Positions 1 through 8,048 of a stretch of DNA of 35,394 bases are shown in pieces. Source of the DNA: an uncultured Clostridia bacterium (GTDB taxonomy: Bacteria > Bacillota > Clostridia > Christensenellales > UBA1750); the NCBI GenBank assembly GCA_947625765.1, contig CANQPP010000020.1, positions 1-35,394 of the forward strand, written 5' to 3'. Position 1 is the first letter of the stretch, and each line of letters starts with the position of its first letter. The position numbers were made by a program, and so were the translations under genes. The notes under the pieces are model-generated. The model worked only from the letters and a program-made list of their open reading frames with translations. It searched no databases and was not told where the DNA came from.

Positions 1-569
1 CGTTCTACGTCGATGTTCTCACTGGCAAAGTGCATGAGAACTGGCTTTTGCCCATAAGCACACGCTTGATCCAAACGTCCGCAGCGGGAAGGGGTCATGA
101 TCTCCCCGCGGTAAGCCGCTTCCATCTCCCCGCGGACGGAGAGCTGCAGGTCATAAGTCAGGTTGAATCCCCGGGCAATCAGCACACAGATGGCCGCGCT
201 GGAGGAGAGGCCCTTCTTGATAGGCAGCGTGACCTTGGTGATGTCCACGGACAGTCCGCCCACGTCGTAATACTCCAGCATGAAGGCGGCGACGCCGGCC
301 ACATAGGAGTAATAGCCGCCCTCCTCGGCGGTCGCTTTCAGCTGTTTGACCGACATGGGCCACTCGATCCATTCGTCGTGGGTACCGTCCGGCTTCATCG
401 CCCGGAAGCGAAACTTATCCGAACGCTCCACATAACCGTAGATGCCCTGCTCGATCCCGGTCACGATGGCCATGCCGGGCTCGACATCCGCGTTCGTGCG
501 GTTATACAAACCGGCCCAATCGCTGTGCTCGCCGAACAGGCACAGCCGACCAGGTACGAAAATGTTCAT
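1..569 (-). CDS. GHMP-family sugar kinase, 3' end outside the window
   Basis: Only the first 189 residues are in the window. The N-terminus carries PGRLCLFGEHSDWAG (residues 6-20), the substrate-binding opening typical of galactokinase-like GHMP kinases. The phosphate-binding loop KKGLSSSAA lies at 118-126, and GRLDQACAYG (164-173) contains the likely catalytic Asp167 followed by Gln. Such enzymes phosphorylate a sugar or mevalonate-like alcohol using ATP in the cytoplasm. The gene is the last visible member of the leftward polysaccharide operon, 86 bases after the sugar transferase, so a sugar-1-phosphate or heptose/arabinose-type kinase feeding nucleotide-sugar synthesis is a reasonable inference; the exact substrate cannot be read. 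The start chosen is the ATG at 567-569, which immediately precedes the family's first conserved motif. Family assignment is firm, specificity is open. Confidence 0.88.
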   Translation of the reverse strand, partial: MNIFVPGRLCLFGEHSDWAGLYNRTNADVEPGMAIVTGIEQGIYGYVERSDKFRFRAMKPDGTHDEWIEWPMSVKQLKATAEEGGYYSYVAGVAAFMLEYYDVGGLSVDITKVTLPIKKGLSSSAAICVLIARGFNLTYDLQLSVRGEMEAAYRGEIMTPSRCGRLDQACAYGQKPVLMHFASENIDVE

Positions 570-655
570 TGTTCCATCACCATCCCTATTTTCAAGCTGA
601 TGCAATCAATTTGTCCCATATCTGTCGCTGATGATATATGGTAAAACCCAAATTC

Positions 656-1390
656 TTATGAAGCGCCTCGATTGCTGAATACTGCTGGAATCGTCATTAG
701 CAACAGCTTCAAGTCAAATAAAAGGCTTTGCTTCTGAACATACTCTATGTCCATTTCCATCCATTGATTGAAGTCAATATTGTTTCTGCCCGATACCTGC
801 CAGATGCATGTAATGCCCGGCTTGACCAATTCACGTGCCTTGTAAATACCTGTCACGCCATCTTCTTCGATAACGGGCAGTGGCCTTGGTCCGACTAAAC
901 TCATTTTTCCTCGAAACACGTCATATAGTTGAGGGAGCTCATCGATACTGGTCTTACGGATAATTCGCCCGACCTTTGTGACGCGCGGATCATTTTTCAT
1001 TTTGAAAACAGGACCGCTCATTTCGTTCTGTGTCATCAGGGATGCCTTCATGGCGTCAGCCGAACTGCACATTGATGTAAATTTATGGCAAATGAACGGT
1101 ACACCATCTTTTCCCCCTCGTAGCGCATTATAAAACACCTTGCCCTTTGGATTCTCGATCTTAATCGCAACTGCCGTAATCAGCATGATGGGCGACAACA
1201 AGATGAGCGCTAATCCGGAAACAGCGATGTCGATGAATCGCTTGGTGAAAAGATAAATCGCATTGGTATTAGGCTTAATCCCGGCTGTTCCAGTAAATTG
1301 TCTTCTATCTTTAATGGCCTGTGTATCGATGCTGCTAACCTGATATTCGGTGTTGGCAATCTCCTGACCATTGTTCTGAACTGGTTGCAT
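656..1390 (-). CDS. Undecaprenyl-phosphate sugar-1-phosphate transferase (bacterial sugar transferase family)
   Basis: This 244-residue protein belongs to the family that transfers a sugar-1-phosphate from a nucleotide sugar to undecaprenyl phosphate, the first committed step of capsule or exopolysaccharide repeat-unit assembly. A basic start KRFID (50-54) leads into a single membrane segment at about 54-76. The cytosolic catalytic domain follows: [13 protein letters not shown] (84-96), KFTSM (103-107, normally KFRSM), the acidic pair in TSIDELPQL (147-155) and MSLVGPRP (163-170). It lacks the N-terminal multi-helix domain of the long WbaP/WcaJ forms. Its first 18 codons overlap the 3' end of the decarboxylase gene in another frame, which suggests translational coupling. 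Its likely donor is a UDP-sugar made by the two upstream genes, but that is inference. Confidence 0.93.
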   Translation of the reverse strand: MQPVQNNGQEIANTEYQVSSIDTQAIKDRRQFTGTAGIKPNTNAIYLFTKRFIDIAVSGLALILLSPIMLITAVAIKIENPKGKVFYNALRGGKDGVPFICHKFTSMCSSADAMKASLMTQNEMSGPVFKMKNDPRVTKVGRIIRKTSIDELPQLYDVFRGKMSLVGPRPLPVIEEDGVTGIYKARELVKPGITCIWQVSGRNNIDFNQWMEMDIEYVQKQSLLFDLKLLLMTIPAVFSNRGAS

Positions 1391-2351
1391 ACGCCTCTAC
1401 GCTCCCATTATCCATTCTGATATGAACACCACGATAGTACTTGATGACTTTATCCAGCCCCGCATCCAACGACACCTTCGGCTCCCAGTTCAGAAGCACT
1501 TTTGCCCGTGAGATATCCGGCTTCCTCTGCTTCGGATCATCCTTGGGTAAATCCCTGTACGTCAGCTTTGATCCGCATGGAACTTTCTCCAGCACCTTCT
1601 GTGCCAGTTCTAGCATCGTGAATTCTCCGGGATTTCCCAAGTTGACCGGTCCTGTCACGTCATCAGGCGTGTGCATCATTCGCACAATTCCCTCGATCAG
1701 GTCATCCACATAGCAGAAACTTCGCGTTTGACTTCCGTCACCATAGATCGTGATGTCCTCGCCTCTCAACGCCTGATTGACGAAGTTGCTAATCACGCGA
1801 CCGTCTTCCGAATTCATCTTTGGCCCATAGGTATTAAAAATGCGAATCACCTTGATTTTTGTTCCGTACATCCGGCGGTAGTCAAAGCATAGCGTCTCTG
1901 CAGCTCGTTTTCCCTCGTCATAGCAACTACGGATGCCGTCTGGATTTACGTTTCCCCAATATTCCTCAGACTGGGGATGTACCTGTGCATCGCCGTACAC
2001 CTCTGAAGTGGAGAATTGCAATAGTGTCGCATTATTCCTCTTAGCCAATTCCAGCATGTTAAGCATACCAATTACGCTAGTCTTCAGCGTATGAACAGGA
2101 TCAGCTTGATACGCAGGCGGACTTGCTGGGCAGGCAGCATTATAAATTTTGTCAACAGTTAAAATGATTGGGTCAACAATATCGTGTTGAATAAATTCAA
2201 AGTTTGGCAAATTCATTAACTCAGAGATGTTTTGCAGACTGCCTGTTTGAAGATTATCAAGGCAAATAATTTGATTTTCCTGTTGTTTTACAAGTCTCGT
2301 ACATAGGTTTGAGCCTATAAATCCTGCTCCGCCCGTTACCAAAATTCGCAT
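1335..2351 (-). CDS. uxs: UDP-glucuronate decarboxylase (UDP-xylose synthase)
   Basis: A 338-residue extended short-chain dehydrogenase/reductase. It carries the NAD-binding GGAGFIG (7-13), the family signature around [10 protein letters not shown] (73-82), STSEVYGD (114-121), [19 protein letters not shown] (132-150) with the catalytic Tyr144 and Lys148, and RIFNTYGP (170-177). The run from ACPASP through NVNP to SCYDEGKR is specific to UDP-glucuronate decarboxylases rather than dTDP-glucose dehydratases. The enzyme oxidises UDP-glucuronate at C4 and decarboxylates it to UDP-xylose in the cytosol. It sits directly after ugd, which makes its substrate (22-bp gap). The last 30 or so residues, after KYYRGV, do not look like family sequence and overlap the next gene by 56 bases. 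This may be a readthrough of an original stop. Confidence 0.93.
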   Translation of the reverse strand: MRILVTGGAGFIGSNLCTRLVKQQENQIICLDNLQTGSLQNISELMNLPNFEFIQHDIVDPIILTVDKIYNAACPASPPAYQADPVHTLKTSVIGMLNMLELAKRNNATLLQFSTSEVYGDAQVHPQSEEYWGNVNPDGIRSCYDEGKRAAETLCFDYRRMYGTKIKVIRIFNTYGPKMNSEDGRVISNFVNQALRGEDITIYGDGSQTRSFCYVDDLIEGIVRMMHTPDDVTGPVNLGNPGEFTMLELAQKVLEKVPCGSKLTYRDLPKDDPKQRKPDISRAKVLLNWEPKVSLDAGLDKVIKYYRGVHIRMDNGSVEAYATSSEQWSGDCQHRISG

Positions 2352-2373
2352 AATTCTTCTTCCCTTCGTACCG

Positions 2374-3630
2374 TCAATCGCACTGATATAAGTCTCTTGT
2401 ATATACCTTGGTCTTCACAGCATTTAATGTGCTTTCATAGCGATTGGCGATAATAACGTCGCTCATCTCGGCAAAGCGCTTAAATGTATTCTCGACTTCG
2501 TATCCCTGAAAGCTCTTCACGTCTTTCAGCGTAGGCTCATAAACGACCACGCGGACGGCCTTATCCTTCAGCCGCGCCATAATGTCCTGCACGGCGCTCT
2601 GACGGAAGTTGTCCGAATTGGCTTTCATTGTCAGGCGGTATACGCCGATCACGGGCGATTCGATCTGTTCCACGCGCTTCAGCACCTGCTCGACAATGTG
2701 TTCCTTGCGCACGTCGTTCGTTTCCACAATCGCACCAATCAGCTTTTGCGGCAGATTCCCATAGTTCGCCCTCAGCTGCTTGGTATCTTTCGGGAAGCAG
2801 TATCCGCCATAGCCAAAGGACGGGTTATTGTACTGCATCCCGATTCTCGGCTCCAGACAGACGCCCTCAATAATCTTCCGGACGTCAAATCCCTTGCTTT
2901 CCGCATAGCTGTCCAATTCGTTGAAGAACCCGACCCTCATCGCCAGATAGGAATTGGCAAATAATTTAACAGACTCCGCTTCGTTGGTGCCCATCAGCAG
3001 CATCGGCGTATCTTCCTTCAGCGCGCACTCCTTCAGCATGCAAGCAAACTGCTCAGCCTTGGCAACCATCTCGGCGTCATGCTCGTCCACGCCCACGATG
3101 ATCCGGCTTGGATACAGATTGTCACGCAGCGCACGACCTTCCCGCAAAAACTCCGGGCTGAACAGAATGCGGCGGCACGACAGCTTCTCTCGCAGCTCCG
3201 CCGTATACCCCACGGGAATCGTCGATTTGATGACAAGAACCGCCTCCGGATTGATGCCGATGACCTGCCTCGCCACGGACTCTACAGCGGACGTATCAAA
3301 GTAATTCTTTTCGGGATCGTAGTTGGTCGGCACCGCGATGATGACAAAATCCGCTTCTCTGTACCCTTCTTCTGCCTTTGTCGTGGCATGAAGACACAGC
3401 GTTTCCTCCTGGAGCAACTTTTCAATGTCTGCATCCACAATCGGCGACTGTTTATGATTGAGCTTCTCCACCCGTTCAGGCACAATGTCCACCGCGCAGA
3501 CATCATATTTTCTCGCCAGCAACACCGCCAGAGAAAGCCCAACATAGCCGGTCCCTGCCACCGCGATTTTCGTTACGTCATTACTTCTTGCCATTGATTG
3601 GTTTCCCATTGCCCGTTGTTTCAGATTCAT
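2374..3630 (-). CDS. ugd: UDP-glucose 6-dehydrogenase
   Basis: The protein oxidises UDP-glucose twice with NAD to UDP-glucuronate. From the chosen ATG at 3628-3630 it is 418 residues, close to the short E. coli-type Ugd, which it resembles along its whole length. Visible motifs are the Rossmann loop AGTGYVG (25-31), [19 protein letters not shown] and the catalytic cysteine (about residue 237) in [13 protein letters not shown]; the C-terminus VYTRDLY also matches the family. The start was chosen because AAGGA sits 9 bases upstream. An ATG six bases earlier is too close to that site, and the frame stays open a further 123 bases to 3753 through a 10-base homopolymer. It opens the leftward operon with the decarboxylase, and both act in the UDP-xylose branch of surface-sugar synthesis. 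Confidence 0.95.
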   Translation of the reverse strand: MNLKQRAMGNQSMARSNDVTKIAVAGTGYVGLSLAVLLARKYDVCAVDIVPERVEKLNHKQSPIVDADIEKLLQEETLCLHATTKAEEGYREADFVIIAVPTNYDPEKNYFDTSAVESVARQVIGINPEAVLVIKSTIPVGYTAELREKLSCRRILFSPEFLREGRALRDNLYPSRIIVGVDEHDAEMVAKAEQFACMLKECALKEDTPMLLMGTNEAESVKLFANSYLAMRVGFFNELDSYAESKGFDVRKIIEGVCLEPRIGMQYNNPSFGYGGYCFPKDTKQLRANYGNLPQKLIGAIVETNDVRKEHIVEQVLKRVEQIESPVIGVYRLTMKANSDNFRQSAVQDIMARLKDKAVRVVVYEPTLKDVKSFQGYEVENTFKRFAEMSDVIIANRYESTLNAVKTKVYTRDLYQCD

Positions 3631-3694
3631 TTCCATCCGTCCTTTTTCAGCTTTCAGAATTTCGCCATTTACAACATGGGGGAGGAGCCAACTA

Positions 3695-3704
3695 CCCCCC
3701 CCCC
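3695..3704. repeat. Run of ten C (ten G on the ugd coding strand)
   Basis: Ten consecutive C bases lie about 65 bases upstream of the chosen ugd start. On the coding strand the ten G can pair with the nearby CTCCTCCCCC, forming a G-C rich hairpin in the leader. Such runs are prone to slipped-strand changes in length and to sequencing error. Here the run falls inside an open extension of the ugd frame, so a length change would matter only if translation began at the upstream ATG at 3753. Confidence 0.8.
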
Positions 3705-3753
3705 GGATATTTTCAGAGCAGTTCTGTTGCAACCCTATTCTGCTATTAGACAT

Positions 3754-4106
3754 GCTCTTCTTTTCACCACCTAACGGCTTGCTTTAGATATAGCCTAAAA
3801 TACTCTGTAAACTTGCGCGATACTGCGCTTCAGACATCCCTTTTTCTCGCCCAAACCCGCTCTATATCTGTATCCATTTCCATACATCGAACCGCTGTCA
3901 TGTTCACGAAACATTTTACAACTGCTTCGGTTCGATACATGGAAACGAATGCCGATATAAAGCCAGAACCCACTGTCCTAACCGGCTTCAACTTCCGGGA
4001 AAACCCCGTTTTGATGTCTGAAGTCGGCGTTGCACAAATTCGTTGTTTGAATTACACAAAAATAGGCTCTAATATGCTCCAATTTATCGTGTAAACTGCG
4101 CACTAA
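3754..4106. other. Non-coding, duplicated upstream region of the polysaccharide operon
   Basis: No intact gene is visible. The segment is more AT-rich than its surroundings and contains remnants of repeated sequence described in separate entries. On the leftward strand two related stretches read TTTACA followed by AT-rich sequence, ending in TATATC (about 3788-3812) and CATATT (about 4067-4096). They look like diverged copies of one another and could hold the ugd promoter, but no convincing -35/-10 pair with normal spacing can be named. Confidence 0.5.
3877..3945. repeat. Imperfect inverted repeat with sugar-transferase-like codons
   Basis: The left arm at 3877-3894 and the right arm at 3928-3945 are inverted copies that differ only at the centre of each arm. 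Similarity continues outward from both arms for roughly 20 more bases. Read outward, the leftward arm encodes VRCMEMDTDIER and the rightward arm VRYMETNADIKP. Both resemble the KFRSM-x(3)-AD-x-E segment of bacterial sugar transferases, and the differences look like codon changes. A third partial copy lies at 4108-4120. This suggests repeated insertion or recombination of fragments of such a gene. Confidence 0.55.
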
Positions 4107-4120
4107 ATCCATACATCGAA
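4090..4120 (-). repeat. Diverged direct copy of the 3806-3891 segment
   Basis: Positions 4090-4101 match 3806-3818 with one base missing, and the 13-mer TCCATACATCGAA at 4108-4120 is identical to 3879-3891. The earlier copy carries about 55 extra bases between the two blocks. Together they look like a duplication followed by insertion or deletion. Confidence 0.5.
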
Positions 4121-4328
4121 GGTTCAGGCAAAGAAAGGGCGTCCCGTTTTTTCCTCCCCGCGGAGCGCGGTAAAACACGGTCCCTTTGGGATCTTCCAGC
4201 TTGATCTCCTGCTCCGGCAGCTGGAGCTCCGCATCATGGACGCCGCCCGCCCGTTGTGCGGCGTCGCCCAGCGGATATGCAGCGCCGTCCAGCCCCATAT
4301 TCTGTTTTTGTATCGGTTGTACGTCCAA
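4107..4328 (-). pseudogene. Truncated sugar transferase remnant
   Basis: The leftward frame from a TTG at 4326-4328 contains IKLEDPKGTVFYRAPRGGKN followed by GTPFLCLNLRCMD. This aligns with [20 protein letters not shown] and [12 protein letters not shown] of the intact transferase at 656-1390. The membrane segment that should precede it is missing: about 40 unrelated residues are joined directly to IKLED. Everything after LRCMD, including the TSIDELPQL and GPRP blocks, is also absent. The frame runs on to a stop at 3978 through unrelated sequence. It is therefore a fragment with no catalytic domain. It supports repeated exchange of the priming glycosyltransferase at this locus. Confidence 0.75.
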
Positions 4329-4571
4329 GTTCGTTCACACTTCCTCCAACCACTTCGTTCTAACATCGCTCGATCAAGATCGGTCATCGTGCCTGTCAAT
4401 GCCTGCTTTCTCCTTCGTTGCAGATCACAACAAGGCGTCAAGGGCATGGCTCCGCCACCCGCGGTCCTGCGGCCGCGGCTGAACGAAGCGATATGTCCGT
4501 GCCCTTCTCCCGCCGCGCCACCGCTGCGTGCGGGGAAAAACACTTTTGCCAGGGGGACGTTTGACCGTCCG
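4329..4571. other. Intergenic stretch with no recognisable gene
   Basis: I see no gene here in either direction. A short GGACG/CGTCC hairpin (about 4556-4571) lies just after the stop of the small zinc-ribbon gene on the leftward strand, but it lacks a clear T run. Overlapping frames through this stretch have no family resemblance. Confidence 0.4.
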
Positions 4572-4730
4572 TTACTTTGTCAAATAGATCTGCGCATAGC
4601 ACTTTGGGCAGAGCTGCCCCGCGCCTTCGATGTAGTGCTTGCGCTGGATGATCGGCGTTTCCTTGGTGTATCCCGTATCCTTGCCGCAGACCACGCAATA
4701 CTCGCGCTCGTCCTTCTCTTCCTTTTTCAT
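4572..4730 (-). CDS. 52-residue zinc-ribbon protein, function unknown
   Basis: A short leftward frame starts at the ATG at 4728-4730 and ends at TAA (4572-4574), giving 52 residues. Two cysteine pairs, CVVCGKD (residues 12-18) and CPKCYA (41-46), are spaced as in a single treble-clef or zinc-ribbon fold, with the basic stretch PIIQRKHYIEGAGQL between them. The N-terminus is a charged lysine/glutamate run. It begins 29 bases after the helicase stop, so the two are probably co-transcribed, and a nucleic-acid or protein-binding accessory role for the helicase is plausible but unproven. The ribosome binding site is weak (AGG four bases before the ATG). The paired cysteines and the context argue that it is real. 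Confidence 0.68.
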   Translation of the reverse strand: MKKEEKDEREYCVVCGKDTGYTKETPIIQRKHYIEGAGQLCPKCYAQIYLTK

Positions 4731-4759
4731 ACTGCCTGCACCAATCTCTTGTCCTGTCG

Positions 4760-7700
4760 TTAAGTTGCGGCCGCCAGCGGCTTGTCCCAGCGCATGCCGA
4801 TCTGTTCCAGCCGCGCGACCTGGTCCCCGTTCGCACCGGAGGTCTTGAGCCTGCTTCTATCCTTTTGCTGCCTGGCGACCCAGCGGCCGAGCCAAAGCCC
4901 CGTCTCCGTGCGGTACGTGACCGGCACGTCCAGATCTCCGTGTTCCCGATAAAACCGCCGCGCCTCCGCGTAGTAGTTCTCCCAGTCCCGTTCGGCCGGG
5001 AAGAGCCAGTCCATGCCGATCCTTTCGAGCTTCTGCACGCACTCCTGCGTCAGCGCGCCCTTTCGGCGGTTGTTCCGCTGGGTGCGGAGCCACTCCCACA
5101 GGTCCGCTCCGTTTTCGGCCTTATATCGCACGGGTACATCCAGATCTCCGTGTTTTCGGAAATACCCTTCCGCCGCCCGATACGCGTCCTCCCACTGCCG
5201 TTCGGAAACGTCCCACACCATGCCGATCTTCTCCAGCCGCGCCGCCCGTTCGTCGGTGACGCAGTGATACCGCGAGGGATGGTTCCGATCATTCCGCTGG
5301 TTGATGATCCAGCTGCGCAGCTTGTACCCGTCCTTGCAGACATAGCCCGCCGGCACGAGCAGGTCTCCATGCTCCCGGAAATACGCCTCCGCGTGCGCAA
5401 AGCCCCGCTCCCAAGGATCGGGCAGCTCCCAGGTCATGCCGACCGCGTCCAGTCGATTGATCTGTTCCTCCGTCAGCCTGCCCTTCTTCCGGGCCGTGCG
5501 CTGCATGAGGATCCAGTTCCCGATCATTCTGCCATCCGAGAGCACCATATCCTTCGGGATCTCTAGGTCGCCGTGCTCGTCGAAATATGCTTTGACCGCC
5601 CGGTACCTGGTTTCCCAGGCCACCTCGTTCGGATTGCGCCACTCCATCCCGATGGATTCCAGCCGCCGGATCTGCTCGTCCGTCAGCGGCTGCTTCGGGC
5701 GCTTGCCGCGATAGGATTGCTTCTGTTCGTTGATCCACTTGCTCAGGCAAATACCGTCCACCGTGTAGCTTCCCGGCAGCTCCAGGTCGCCGTGTTCCCT
5801 GTAATACGCCTCCGCCAGGGCAAAGCGTATCTCCCAGGGATCTTCCTTCTGCCAGACCATGCCGATGGCTTCCAGGCGCTCGACGCGCTCCGGCTGCAGT
5901 TTCCCAGCGCGGTAGGCGTCCCGCTGGTTGCGCAGCCAGTCGCCCAGCCGCAGCCCGGCGGCCGTTACATGATCGTAGGCCATCTCCAAACTGCCGTGGG
6001 TTTCGTAATACGCCTTCGCCGCTGCATAATTCTGCTCCCAGACGCGGTGGAACTTTCTTTCCCACGCCATGCCCAGGGCATCCAGCCGGGTGATCTGCTC
6101 CTCCGTGAGACGGCACTGTCCCGCTGCTCTCGCCGCGCGCAGGTTGTCCAGCCACATCCCCAGCCGAATGCCGTCCCGATCCACGTAGGCGGACGGCACG
6201 TCCAGGTCGCCGTGCTCGCGGTGGTACTGCATGGCTGCGTTGTAATTCCTCTCCCACAGGTAGTCCGGCACGTTCCACACCATGCCCAGCTCATCCAGCT
6301 TTTCGATGCGCTCCTGTGTGAGGAACTGTCCGCGGATATTGCTCTTTCGATAGGTGCGCAGGTTGGCGATCCAGTTTCCCAAACGAACGCCGCCGTCGGC
6401 AATATAGCCCGCGGGCACGCGCAGGTCGCCGTATGCCCGCACGTATTTCTCCGCAGCGGCATAGGAACGTTCCCACATGCGGTCCGAAGCGGAGTTCCAC
6501 AGCATCCCGATGGCGTTCAGCTTCCCGATGCGTTCCTCGCCCAGCGCGCCGGGGATCTCGCCGCGATAGATGCCCCTTTGCGTAAAGATCCAGTGCCCCA
6601 AGGAATAGCCGTCCGGCGTCTTGTATTTGTGCGGCACGTCCAGATCGCCATAGCTTTCGGCGTATTGCCTGGCATAGCCATACATCGTGTCCCAGGAGGC
6701 GGTGAGCGTATCATTCAGCTTCTCGAACAGCTCGCGGCAGTCCCGCAGCTCGTCGATCACGCGGAAAGTCTCGTTGACGATCCTGTCCTTGTCTCCGAGC
6801 TGCCGGTAGTAGGTCATCGCCACCCGCATCTCCTCCTCCACGGAATCGATGCTGTACAGGTTTTCGATGTTCATGACGATGTCGAAGATGACGGGCTCCT
6901 TCGACTTGCTCGCCGACAGGGCGCGGCCGATCTGCTGCTTATAGATGATGGGGGAGATCGTGGGGCGAAGCAGGATCACGCCGCTGACGTTCTCCACGTG
7001 GATGCCCTCGTTGAGCGCGTCGATGCAGTAGAGCAGGCGCAGATGCTCATCGTCCCCGTCCGCCTTGAACGCGTCGAACGACTCAGACGCACCGGGATCC
7101 TCCGAATACACCGAATAGACGTGCGGCTGCTCGTCCACCCTGTGGAACCACTCGCCCGTCTTTTCCATCATCTCGTCCATGTGCTCCTTGTTGGCGCAGA
7201 AGACGATGTATTTTCCCGTTCGATCGGTCATGTGCTTGTCGAAGATCAGGTCCAGACCCTCGGCATTTTCCAGCGCCCGGCGCAGGGCTTCCAGATACTT
7301 CTCTGCCGCATCCCGCACGGCTCTGTTCTTCGCCCGGCGGACGCGGCTTTGGTACCGCTCCAGATCCTTCTGGAAGGCGAAAACGGAGAGGACGTATTTG
7401 GGCGGGGCCAGGATGCCCCGGACGATGGCCTCGCCCAGCGTCATTTCCGAGGCGACGTTGCCGTCGAACAGCTCCTCCGCCATGTCGCGCCGGTCGTCGA
7501 GGTAGCGGATCGCCGTCGCGGACAGCCCCAGCACCGGGACGTCCGGGTAGTGCTCCACGAGCTTCTGCAGGCCCTCCTGCCAGCGAGCGGCGCCGCCGCG
7601 GTGGAACTCATCCCATACGCAGAGCTCCGGCCGGAGCTCCCCGATCTGCGCATCCGTCATGTTCATGAGCTTCGCGTATGTCAGAAACCGAATATTCTTT

Positions 7701-7930
7701 GGTTCTTCTCCGCCGGCGGCCCGAAGGTTTTCTATCTGGGTTTGAAAGATGTACTCCGAAGGAGAGAGCCACAGGACGGTCTTGTCCGGGTTGTCCTCGC
7801 AGAGTTTGAAGCCGATGAAGGATTTTCCCGTGCCGGTGGGGTGCACGACGGCGGCCTTGCCCGTCTCCGCGAGCATGGAGACAGCGGACTCGTATGCGAG
7901 CCGGTTGTGTTCATACAGCTCGATGCTCAG
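4760..7930 (-). CDS. SF2 DEAD/DEAH-type helicase with nine tandem helicase-associated (HA) repeats
   Basis: A 1056-residue protein from the proposed start. The motor domain (about 10-400) has Walker A HPTGTGKS (30-37), Walker B/motif II WDEFHRGG (106-113), motif III GLSATA (135-140) and motif VI QQIGRALSASK (332-342). These are all the hallmarks of an ATP-driven SF2 nucleic-acid translocase. From about 412 to the end come nine repeats of about 70 residues with the pattern W-x(3)-Y-x(2)-A-x(2)-Y...HGDL-x-VP...G-x-x-LG-x-W...LT-x-E...LE-x-IGM-x-W, the helicase-associated domain found in large bacterial helicases. No nuclease domain is visible. The reading frame extends to a TTG at 7960, but AAGGAGG at about 7940-7947 lies inside that extension. 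It is correctly spaced for a CTG at 7928-7930 giving (M)SIELYEHN. I therefore prefer the CTG start. The substrate is unknown; the context suggests a phase-variable function, possibly defence. Confidence 0.9.
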   Translation of the reverse strand: MSIELYEHNRLAYESAVSMLAETGKAAVVHPTGTGKSFIGFKLCEDNPDKTVLWLSPSEYIFQTQIENLRAAGGEEPKNIRFLTYAKLMNMTDAQIGELRPELCVWDEFHRGGAARWQEGLQKLVEHYPDVPVLGLSATAIRYLDDRRDMAEELFDGNVASEMTLGEAIVRGILAPPKYVLSVFAFQKDLERYQSRVRRAKNRAVRDAAEKYLEALRRALENAEGLDLIFDKHMTDRTGKYIVFCANKEHMDEMMEKTGEWFHRVDEQPHVYSVYSEDPGASESFDAFKADGDDEHLRLLYCIDALNEGIHVENVSGVILLRPTISPIIYKQQIGRALSASKSKEPVIFDIVMNIENLYSIDSVEEEMRVAMTYYRQLGDKDRIVNETFRVIDELRDCRELFEKLNDTLTASWDTMYGYARQYAESYGDLDVPHKYKTPDGYSLGHWIFTQRGIYRGEIPGALGEERIGKLNAIGMLWNSASDRMWERSYAAAEKYVRAYGDLRVPAGYIADGGVRLGNWIANLRTYRKSNIRGQFLTQERIEKLDELGMVWNVPDYLWERNYNAAMQYHREHGDLDVPSAYVDRDGIRLGMWLDNLRAARAAGQCRLTEEQITRLDALGMAWERKFHRVWEQNYAAAKAYYETHGSLEMAYDHVTAAGLRLGDWLRNQRDAYRAGKLQPERVERLEAIGMVWQKEDPWEIRFALAEAYYREHGDLELPGSYTVDGICLSKWINEQKQSYRGKRPKQPLTDEQIRRLESIGMEWRNPNEVAWETRYRAVKAYFDEHGDLEIPKDMVLSDGRMIGNWILMQRTARKKGRLTEEQINRLDAVGMTWELPDPWERGFAHAEAYFREHGDLLVPAGYVCKDGYKLRSWIINQRNDRNHPSRYHCVTDERAARLEKIGMVWDVSERQWEDAYRAAEGYFRKHGDLDVPVRYKAENGADLWEWLRTQRNNRRKGALTQECVQKLERIGMDWLFPAERDWENYYAEARRFYREHGDLDVPVTYRTETGLWLGRWVARQQKDRSRLKTSGANGDQVARLEQIGMRWDKPLAAAT
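4763..6697 (-). repeat. Nine tandem HA-domain coding repeats
   Basis: The 3' two thirds of the helicase gene is a tandem array of about 205-220-base units. Each begins at a conserved Trp codon and contains the block HGDL-(D/E/R/L)-(V/I/L)-P; the fourth unit is degenerate (HGSLEMA). The units are clearly diverged from each other at the DNA level, so this is an old array rather than a recent expansion. Short shared blocks such as CCAGGTCGCCGTGCTC recur. Confidence 0.9.
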
Positions 7931-7964
7931 ATCCCGTCCCCTCCTTTCCGGCAAGCACAAAATA

Positions 7965-8006
7965 ACGGCGGCAAAACGCTTATGGACAGCGCTTATTTGC
8001 CGCCGT
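7965..8006 (-). terminator. Terminator-like hairpin in the helicase leader
   Basis: On the leftward strand an 11-bp stem (7996-8006 pairing with 7965-7975, ACGGCGGCAAA with its complement) encloses a 20-base loop and is followed by TTATTTTG. It lies between the probable switch region and the helicase ribosome binding site. Any transcript reaching the helicase from upstream must pass it, so it could act as an attenuator. No upstream gene reads leftward into it except the recombinase. Confidence 0.6.
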
Positions 8007-8013
8007 AATGATT

Positions 8014-8027
8014 GGGCCCGAAGGCCC
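8014..8027 (-). promoter_or_regulatory. Short UUCG-capped hairpin in the helicase leader
   Basis: The leftward strand reads GGGCC-TTCG-GGCCC, a 5-bp G-C stem with the very stable UUCG tetraloop closed by C-G. It lies just ahead of the terminator-like hairpin and outside the invertible segment. It may be a folding nucleus or a pause/antitermination signal. Confidence 0.5.
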
Positions 8028-8048
8028 TGATCCCCGTTTTCCCAGCGC

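Noticed and set aside
30-644. Plus-strand open frame at the left edge
   Set aside because: It is the shadow of a minus-strand GHMP kinase whose conserved motifs are all in frame.
4763-6697. Periodic repeats suggesting a CRISPR array or satellite
   Set aside because: The period of about 205-220 bases is the coding unit of HA domains in one open frame. There are no short identical repeats with unique spacers.
5573-8008. An 811-codon open frame on the plus strand opposite the helicase
   Set aside because: It is the antisense shadow of a GC-rich repetitive gene. It has no family motifs and no ribosome binding site, while the opposite strand shows all helicase motifs.
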